Assembly (NCBI GenBank): GCA_964478775.1
Contig: CAYZJC010000036.1
Coordinates: 1 to 11,263 of the forward strand
Length of the DNA: 11,263 nt
Source: PNMQ01 sp964478775
Lineage (GTDB): Bacteria > Pseudomonadota > Alphaproteobacteria > Paracaedibacterales > CAIOTO01
Direction: 5' to 3'
Positions 6,781 to 11,263 of the stretch are shown here, piece by piece (the first letter of the stretch is position 1; every line of letters starts with the position of its first letter). The translations under genes were made by a program, and so were the position numbers. Under the pieces are notes generated by a model. The model was not told where the DNA came from, searched no databases, and was given only the letters and a program-made list of their open reading frames with translations.

Positions 6781-7208
6781 AAAAACAGTATATCACACTG
6801 AGTTTGGTGGCAGCAGTGCTTTCCTTAACGGCATGTACAACAGGAAATGAATCGTTTTCAACACAGCCTGGAAAGGGCTATGGCTGGACAGATATGAGAC
6901 ACACACATCAAAAGATTATGGAAGAAACAGATGCAGAAAAGCGAACCTCTTCTTTTTCACCAGATTTTGTTGCAACATCTGCCCCTATTATTTTACCTGA
7001 AGAACAGCATGTAACGGTGACCCCAACCGCCTTTCCAGAGGGGATGGATCCCTCTTCAGATATCATGCGCGCACCAGATCAATACATGAAGATTTGGTTT
7101 TCCCCCTACCAAGATGCGTTTGGAAATTTACACGAGAGCTGCGTCGTTCACACAATTGTCAAACACGGTGAATGGGTGATTCCCAACAATACAGTGCAAA
7201 TGAGTTAA
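6777..7208 (+). CDS. traV: TraV, outer-membrane lipoprotein of the core complex
   Basis: This 143-residue protein has a lipoprotein signal: KKQ, a hydrophobic core, and the lipobox LTAC with Cys20. TraV (171 in F; VirB7-like) anchors the core to the outer membrane and binds TraK. Beyond the lipobox, the sequence GYGWTDMRHTHQKIMEETD and a C-terminal part with a second Cys (CVVHTIVKHGEWVIP) are consistent with TraV but poorly diagnostic. The call rests on lipobox, size and the slot between traB and traC. It overlaps traB by 4 bp with AGGAGA upstream. It could also be described simply as a conjugation lipoprotein. Confidence 0.88.
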   Translation: MKKQYITLSLVAAVLSLTACTTGNESFSTQPGKGYGWTDMRHTHQKIMEETDAEKRTSSFSPDFVATSAPIILPEEQHVTVTPTAFPEGMDPSSDIMRAPDQYMKIWFSPYQDAFGNLHESCVVHTIVKHGEWVIPNNTVQMS

Positions 7209-7222
7209 AAAAGAGATTGGCT

Positions 7223-9727
7223 ATGTTGAGTAACTTTAAAAAAATCCTTCAAGAGGCATTTGAAACTTCTAATCCGGGTGGTCAACATTCCTTGTCACTC
7301 GAAACGCAACGATCTTATTTTAAAACTTATTCCTTAAAAGATGTTCTGCCCTATCAAAGCTATAAAGATGGTGTTTATATCAACCAAACAACCATGGGAT
7401 TTGTTTTAGAAGGCACCCCCCTTGTTGGTTTTGATGAGGAATCTCATCGTATGATTTCAAGTTTGTTTGAAACCATATTGCCTGAAAAATCTAATATTCA
7501 GTTTTTGTTGTATGCAGACCCTTTTATAGGCGACACCGTAGACCAATGGGTTGAGCCTAGGATTCATAGTAATGAGATGATGAAACGCATTGCGCTTGCG
7601 CGTGCAGACTTCTTCAAGCAATTAGCAGCTGGAGATAACCCTTTTTTATTTTCAAGAGTTTTTAAAATTTTTATTTCCGTTACATTGCCTTATCAAGATG
7701 ATAAAACATTTGATCACTTGCATATTGAAGTGTTGGAACTTAAAGAAAGAGTTCAGCAGATTTTGCAAAGTGCGGGGATGTATTTAGAATCCCTCACACC
7801 AGAGTCATTGATTAATTTCATCAGTGACATTTTGCCAGTCAATTTAACTGAGCAGCAGTGCTATCACACACAAAGCCATTATTCAGATCTTGATTTTATT
7901 AGTGAACAATGCTTTTCACAGCCACTTCAAATGGAAATTACCCCAAAAGGGCTCAGACTTAATATCGGTTTAGATGCAATGGAATTTAAAGGGTATCAAG
8001 TGATGCGCTATCCCAGCAATTGGTCACAAAGCTCAATGAGTGACTTGATTGGTGATTTTTTTCAAGAAACGCAGCAAATTCCTTATCCATTTTTCATGCA
8101 CTATGGTGTGCACATCCCAGCGCAAGATGAATTGGTGATTCGTCACCAAGCTAAATGTAATCACTTGGAAAGGCAAATCAACTCGCCCATGATGAAGTAT
8201 ATTCCTTCCATGAAGCAGGAATATCAAGAAATGAATTTTGTAACCAATCAATTGGCGCAAAATCAACGCTTTGTGAAAACAAATATGACAATAGGGATTG
8301 TTTCAAAAGCTGAGGATGCTTTAAGAGCGCAGCAATCTTTACTGAACTTATTTCGTGCAAAAGGTTTTGATTTGAAGGAAGATCGCTATCTTCACCTGCA
8401 ATCTCTATTGACGCTATTGCCCATGCGCTTTGGCGATGATTTCTTAAAAGACTTAAGCTCTGCAAAAAAGCTTAAAACAACGCTTAGTTCAGAATCTGCA
8501 AATTTGCTTCCGCTTCAAGGGGAATGGGTGGGGACAGGTTCTTCTGGCATGATGTTTTTAGGCAGAAGAGGGCAGATTGCACTTTGGAGCCCGTTTGATA
8601 ACAAGGGGGGAAACTATAATGTATCCGTTGTCGGTAGATCTGGGTCTGGAAAATCTGTTTTCATGCAAGAGTTGATGACGTCAACATTAGGGCAAGGCGG
8701 ATGCGTGTTTGTTTTGGATGTGGGGCGAAGCTTTGAAAAGACGTGTCTTTTGCTTAAAGGCCAGTTTGTTGAATTTACCAACAAGACGAAGGGTAATCAG
8801 CCAATTTTGTGCGTGAATCCTTTTTCTACCATTGACTTTCAAAATGCGGATGAAGCACAAGAAGCCTTGTCGATGTTAAAAAGTGTAATTTGCACTATGG
8901 CTGCACCGTCAACGCAATTGTCAGATCTGGAAAAGAACTGGCTTGAAAAAGCAATGAATGAAACTTGCCTTATTTATAAAGAAGAGACAAGCATTACAAA
9001 GTTGTGTGAATGTTTATTGCGATTTGATGATCAAAGAGCCAAAGACCTTGCATCGATGCTCTACCCTTACACAAAGGATGGGATGTATGGTCGGTTTTTT
9101 GAAGGCAAAGCCAATGTAGACTTTAATAATCCCTTGGTGGTTGTTGAACTTGAAGAATTGAAAGAGCGAAAAGATTTACAGTCGGTGATTGTGCAGATGG
9201 TGATCATTAACATTACGAACAAGATGTTTTTAGGGGACCGTCGAATGCCCTTTATGATTGTCTTTGATGAAGCGTGGGATATGCTGAAAGGCTCTCAAAG
9301 TGGTGTGTTTATTGAAACATTAGCAAGGCGTCTTCGTAAATACAATGGGTCACTCGTTGTGGGGACACAGTCCATGAATGACTTTTATCAAACACCAGGC
9401 GCACAAGCTGCCTTTGAAAATTCAGACTGGCTTTGCTTGCTTTCTCAAAAACCAGAATCCATCAATGTATTAAAGGAAACAAAGCGTATGTCTATGAATG
9501 CCTTTGTTGAAAAGATGCTAAGAAGTGTAACGACCAAGTCTGGACTTTATGCAGAGTGTATGATTTCAGGCAGTCATGGCAATGCATTGGTGCGCTTGGT
9601 GCTAGACCCCTTTTCAAACATTTTGTATTCAACAAAAGCAAATGAATATGCTGCTGTTAAAAACCTTGTCGAAGAAGGTATGGAAATGGAAGAGGCTGTT
9701 TGCCAAGTTGCAGGTTTGAGGAGATAA
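7223..9727 (+). CDS. traC: TraC, VirB4-family assembly ATPase
   Basis: The 834-residue product is close to F TraC (875). The N-terminal TraC/VirB4 domain contains YQSYKDGVYINQTTMGFVLE. The ATPase core has Walker A GRSGSGKS (471-478), Walker B MIVFDEAW with D682-E683, then the family motif ARRLRKYNGSLVVGTQ (701-716, Q716). It powers pilus assembly at the inner membrane. The frame is open back to an ATG at 7172 inside traV, but I prefer 7223. It lies 14 bp after the traV stop with AGAG about 7 nt upstream, and its product starts MLSNFKKILQEAF. The protein ends CQVAGLRR. The last 27 nt of the gene are imperfectly duplicated at 10031-10057, flanking an inserted antisense gene. Confidence 0.96.
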   Translation: MLSNFKKILQEAFETSNPGGQHSLSLETQRSYFKTYSLKDVLPYQSYKDGVYINQTTMGFVLEGTPLVGFDEESHRMISSLFETILPEKSNIQFLLYADPFIGDTVDQWVEPRIHSNEMMKRIALARADFFKQLAAGDNPFLFSRVFKIFISVTLPYQDDKTFDHLHIEVLELKERVQQILQSAGMYLESLTPESLINFISDILPVNLTEQQCYHTQSHYSDLDFISEQCFSQPLQMEITPKGLRLNIGLDAMEFKGYQVMRYPSNWSQSSMSDLIGDFFQETQQIPYPFFMHYGVHIPAQDELVIRHQAKCNHLERQINSPMMKYIPSMKQEYQEMNFVTNQLAQNQRFVKTNMTIGIVSKAEDALRAQQSLLNLFRAKGFDLKEDRYLHLQSLLTLLPMRFGDDFLKDLSSAKKLKTTLSSESANLLPLQGEWVGTGSSGMMFLGRRGQIALWSPFDNKGGNYNVSVVGRSGSGKSVFMQELMTSTLGQGGCVFVLDVGRSFEKTCLLLKGQFVEFTNKTKGNQPILCVNPFSTIDFQNADEAQEALSMLKSVICTMAAPSTQLSDLEKNWLEKAMNETCLIYKEETSITKLCECLLRFDDQRAKDLASMLYPYTKDGMYGRFFEGKANVDFNNPLVVVELEELKERKDLQSVIVQMVIINITNKMFLGDRRMPFMIVFDEAWDMLKGSQSGVFIETLARRLRKYNGSLVVGTQSMNDFYQTPGAQAAFENSDWLCLLSQKPESINVLKETKRMSMNAFVEKMLRSVTTKSGLYAECMISGSHGNALVRLVLDPFSNILYSTKANEYAAVKNLVEEGMEMEEAVCQVAGLRR
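9701..9727. repeat. traC 3'-end repeat, left copy
   Basis: These 27 nt match 10031-10057 with 4 differences, all transitions. They encode the final residues of TraC and its stop. The offset is exactly 330 bp, a multiple of three. The two copies bracket the antisense RHH gene. Confidence 0.85.
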
Positions 9728-9746
9728 GGTGTGAATAAGGTTTTTT

Positions 9747-9977
9747 CTATTTCTGATGTAAATGTGGGTTCTTTGCCAAGAACTCTTCATGGGAAATTGT
9801 TTTTCCACCACTTTCAAGAAATTCGCGATAGGCAGCTGTTGCCCATTCAATCTCTTCTTCCTCTTGTAAGAATTTGTGTAAAGCTTTTTCCACATAATAG
9901 GTTTTGCTGCGATCTGTTCGATCAGCTAAACGTTTTAAGCGATCATCAAGATCTTTTGAAAGTCGAACACTTACCAT
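9747..9977 (-). CDS. Ribbon-helix-helix antitoxin-like DNA-binding protein, orphan
   Basis: The product is 76 residues. It starts with a canonical RHH fold: beta strand MVSVRLSKDL, helix DDRLKRLADRT, the turn DRSKTYYV and a second helix EKALHKFLQEEEE. The tail AAYREFLESGGKTISHEEFL resembles the toxin-binding end of RelB/ParD-type antitoxins. The start at 9977 is chosen because GGAGG lies 8 nt upstream; an in-frame ATG at 10001 falls at the predicted transcription start. No toxin gene adjoins it: only 19 bp separate its stop from the traC stop, and trbI is on the other side. It lies antisense inside the tra operon, in an insertion flanked by duplicated traC-end sequence. It may be a relic of a toxin-antitoxin module, an immunity gene against a toxin elsewhere, or a repressor. 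The family is clear but the role is not. Confidence 0.88.
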   Translation of the reverse strand: MVSVRLSKDLDDRLKRLADRTDRSKTYYVEKALHKFLQEEEEIEWATAAYREFLESGGKTISHEEFLAKNPHLHQK

Positions 9978-9996
9978 TTGAAAATCCTCCATTGTA

Positions 9997-10022
9997 TGCA
10001 TGTGTTAAATGTAACACATGCA
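9997..10022. promoter_or_regulatory. Perfect palindromic operator candidate
   Basis: The 11-bp arms TGCATGTGTTA and TAACACATGCA are separated by AATG. The palindrome covers the -10 box and the expected transcription start of the RHH gene. RHH antitoxins commonly bind such dyads in their own promoters, so autorepression is the likely function. No T-run follows on either strand, which argues against a terminator. Confidence 0.75.
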
Positions 10023-10036
10023 ACACAAATTGTCAA
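10008..10036 (-). promoter_or_regulatory. Predicted sigma70 promoter of the RHH gene
   Basis: On the minus strand a perfect TTGACA (10036-10031), a 17-bp spacer and TACATT (10013-10008; 4 of 6) are followed by a leader of about 24 nt to the start at 9977. The -35 box lies inside the right copy of the duplicated traC end. The left copy has TTGGCA at the same place, so a single transition gives the consensus. Confidence 0.7.
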
Positions 10037-10057
10037 GTTGCAGATCTAAGGAGATAA
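10031..10057. repeat. traC 3'-end repeat, right copy
   Basis: This is the imperfect copy (23 of 27) of 9701-9727. It supplies AAGGAG (10048-10053), the ribosome-binding site of trbI, and on the other strand the -35 box of the RHH gene. Confidence 0.85.
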
Positions 10058-10060
10058 ATC

Positions 10061-10378
10061 ATGAAAGCACTACATTCCTTTTCTTTCATCAGCTGTTTAG
10101 TTTTAGTGGCATGGATTTACCATATTGATTCAAAAACACCAACATTCATTACTATTGACACCAATGAAATTATTTTTAAAACGGCACACTCTCTTGCAAG
10201 AAAAAGCTTACATGAAGATGAATTGCAGCGACAAATGATTCAGTTTAAAAAAGGCTTGGAAGATAGTTTAAAAGAATTTGCTGATAAAAAAGGGGTGATT
10301 GTTTTACCCAAAACTGGGGCGTATGGAAACCTTAAAGATGAAACGCAAGCTTTCATTGCTTACCACAATGGAGAATAA
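10061..10378 (+). CDS. trbI: TrbI-like F-type conjugation protein
   Basis: This 105-residue protein has one N-terminal membrane segment (about 8-21) and a periplasmic part. FITIDTNEIIFKTAHSLARK, the helix QMIQFKKGLEDSLKEFADKK and GVIVLPKTGAY follow the same order as F TrbI (VAFNMKQTV, ALEASLQAYQQKH, AVILVSPAVV). In F, TrbI is an inner-membrane protein that influences pilus extension and retraction. A strong AAGGAG lies 7 nt before the ATG, within the duplicated traC-end sequence. The stop sits just before the start of the signal peptidase gene. Confidence 0.85.
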   Translation: MKALHSFSFISCLVLVAWIYHIDSKTPTFITIDTNEIIFKTAHSLARKSLHEDELQRQMIQFKKGLEDSLKEFADKKGVIVLPKTGAYGNLKDETQAFIAYHNGE

Positions 10379-10379
10379 A

Positions 10380-10850
10380 ATGCGTCATCGTAGAGCACTT
10401 AAAGCGATAGCCTATGCACTTCTACCCATTGCCTTTTTTCTTATCATCAGATTTGGCTTTGGTATCATGATTTTAACAAACCAGACCAATTCTTTGCCGT
10501 ATACATTTTTTATCTATAACAGCAAAGCAAATCCGTCAGCATTTAAACCTGGTGACTTGATTATGTTTGAACATCGTGCGTCAAAGCTACCCATCATCAA
10601 AAAGGTGATTGGCATTGAAGGGGACCAGATTTCAAAGACAACGGATACAGTCATGATCAGAAATATAGTTCTTCCCTTAAAAGCAACAGATTCTAAAGGC
10701 AATCTTATGAAAGTGATTCAAGCCAATAGGGTTGAGACGGGCTATGTCTTTGTCAGTGGTTCTCACCTCAATAGCTTTGATTCGCGTTACGAAAAATTTG
10801 GCCTTGTCAGCACAGATCAAATTAAAGGTGTGGTATGGCCCATATTTTAA
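10380..10850 (+). CDS. S26-family conjugative signal peptidase (TraF/TrhF type)
   Basis: The 156-residue product has one N-terminal membrane segment (about 9-32). The S26 catalytic boxes are NQTNSLPYTFFIY with nucleophile Ser38, then IIKKVIGIEGD with Lys74 at the position of the general base in LepB. The C-terminal box is VFVSGSHLNSFDSRYEKFG (124-141). RP4 TraF, of this family, processes and cyclises the TrbC pilin. Related peptidases lie next to traC and traW in SXT- and R27-type elements. Here the likely substrate is the TraA pilin. The frame opens upstream at 10299, inside trbI. I chose 10380 because GGAGA lies 5 nt upstream and the trbI stop is adjacent, giving a TAAAATG coupling. No symbol is given because 'traF' in F means a different, thioredoxin-like protein. 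Confidence 0.92.
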   Translation: MRHRRALKAIAYALLPIAFFLIIRFGFGIMILTNQTNSLPYTFFIYNSKANPSAFKPGDLIMFEHRASKLPIIKKVIGIEGDQISKTTDTVMIRNIVLPLKATDSKGNLMKVIQANRVETGYVFVSGSHLNSFDSRYEKFGLVSTDQIKGVVWPIF

Positions 10851-11254
10851 AGAATCTTGTTTGTTTTTCAATTATAACGTCAATTGCTGTAGCAAATACG
10901 AAGTCTGACAGCACAACAATGGTGGAGGTGAATGACTTAGGTGTTCACGGTGCCGTCTTTGAAATTGAAGAGGAAAGTCTTTTGGATGTGATGATGAAGC
11001 GTCTTGGTGACTTACAAGCTTCAGGCAAGCTAGAGGAAATGCAAGAAAAGATGGCGAAAGAAGCTCAGAAAAGAGCTTTAGAGCCCAAGCGCCTTCAACA
11101 CCTTACAAAGACAACAAGGCATCGTGTTTTTCACTATGACCCAACCTTGGTGATTGAATCAGACATTAAAATTCCAAAAGAAGTTCAAGGAAAAGAAGTT
11201 GTTTTAGCCGTAACCGTCAACGCAACCCCGTCAATCGCCTTACAAGCCCAGTAA
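10835..11254 (+). CDS. traW: TraW, probably C-terminally truncated
   Basis: This 139-residue protein has a signal peptide (cleavage after IAVA, about residue 20). The TraW N-domain follows: DLGVHGAVFEIEEESLLDVM (compare DLGTWGDLWPVKEPDML in F) and then a charged helix MKRLGDLQASGKLEEMQEK. VFHYDPTLVIESDI matches the RLFDPSVRLAADI block. F TraW has 210 residues. Here the frame stops at TAA (11252-11254) just after VNATPSIALQAQ, where homologues continue from VNPL into a LFIDG-type strand. The codon after the stop (ATG CTG) would continue such a strand, so a nonsense change (CAA to TAA) is plausible, but only 9 nt remain in the window. The gene overlaps the peptidase gene by 16 bp. Confidence 0.85.
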   Translation: MAHILKNLVCFSIITSIAVANTKSDSTTMVEVNDLGVHGAVFEIEEESLLDVMMKRLGDLQASGKLEEMQEKMAKEAQKRALEPKRLQHLTKTTRHRVFHYDPTLVIESDIKIPKEVQGKEVVLAVTVNATPSIALQAQ

Positions 11255-11263
11255 ATGCTGAGA

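Noticed and set aside
7172..7222. An N-terminal extension of TraC by 17 residues within traV.
   Set aside because: It would overlap traV by 37 bp without a good ribosome-binding site. The ATG at 7223 has AGAG at suitable spacing and fits the operon pattern.
9728..9746. A T-run after the traC stop as a terminator.
   Set aside because: No stem precedes it, and termination here would silence trbI, the peptidase gene and traW.
9731..10057. A 108-codon plus-strand reading frame with GTG start and a nearby GGAG, in frame with traC.
   Set aside because: It runs antisense to the clear RHH gene and its translation is unlike any protein family. Its CQVADLRR end is explained by the duplicated traC terminus, and the GGAG is the traC-end sequence itself.

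Overview
The window is AT-rich and carries the front half of an F-type conjugative type IV secretion (tra) operon with its control region. An IS30-family insertion sequence and duplicated non-coding DNA lie to its left. The low GC, the reduced F-type gene set (no traP, trbD, trbG, traR or dsbC in the visible part), the IS30 element and the repeats suggest an integrative conjugative element or plasmid in an intracellular bacterium. An alphaproteobacterium of the Rickettsiales/Holosporales type is my best guess, but a Legionella-like gammaproteobacterium cannot be excluded. The taxonomic statement is inference only.

Layout: 1-740 is the 5' part of an IS30-family element on the minus strand, cut by the window edge; its transposase has a 30-bp in-frame tandem duplication over a predicted catalytic-Asp motif. 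Positions 741-1633 hold no convincing gene. They contain two copies of a roughly 200-bp structured repeat (747-950 and 1228-1445), and the second copy abuts a solo copy of the 34-bp IS end. Positions 1634-2596 encode a protein that looks like a degenerate response-regulator receiver. It converges on and overlaps by 15 bp a minus-strand XRE-type regulator (2582-3139). Between that regulator and the tra operon lie an operator-like pair of direct repeats, a sigma70-type promoter pointing at the operon, and a leader of about 150 bases with a small hairpin.

From 3459 the genes run traA (pilin), traL, traE, traK, traB, traV, traC, trbI, an S26 conjugative signal peptidase (traF/trhF type) and traW, with gaps of 0-25 bp or short overlaps. 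The order is that of F/SXT-type systems. TraA is the pilin and the peptidase probably matures it. TraL and TraE are inner-membrane parts, TraK, TraB and TraV form the envelope-spanning core, TraC is the assembly ATPase, and TrbI and TraW act in pilus extension and assembly. TraW stops at 139 residues and is probably truncated.

The most unusual feature lies between traC and trbI. An antisense gene for a ribbon-helix-helix (antitoxin-like) protein, 9747-9977, sits in a 330-bp insertion bracketed by an imperfect 27-nt duplication of the traC 3' end. It has its own promoter, whose -35 box comes from the duplicated traC end, and a perfect 11-bp-arm palindrome over its -10 box. No toxin gene accompanies it. 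The insertion preserves the traC C-terminus on one side and the trbI ribosome-binding site on the other.
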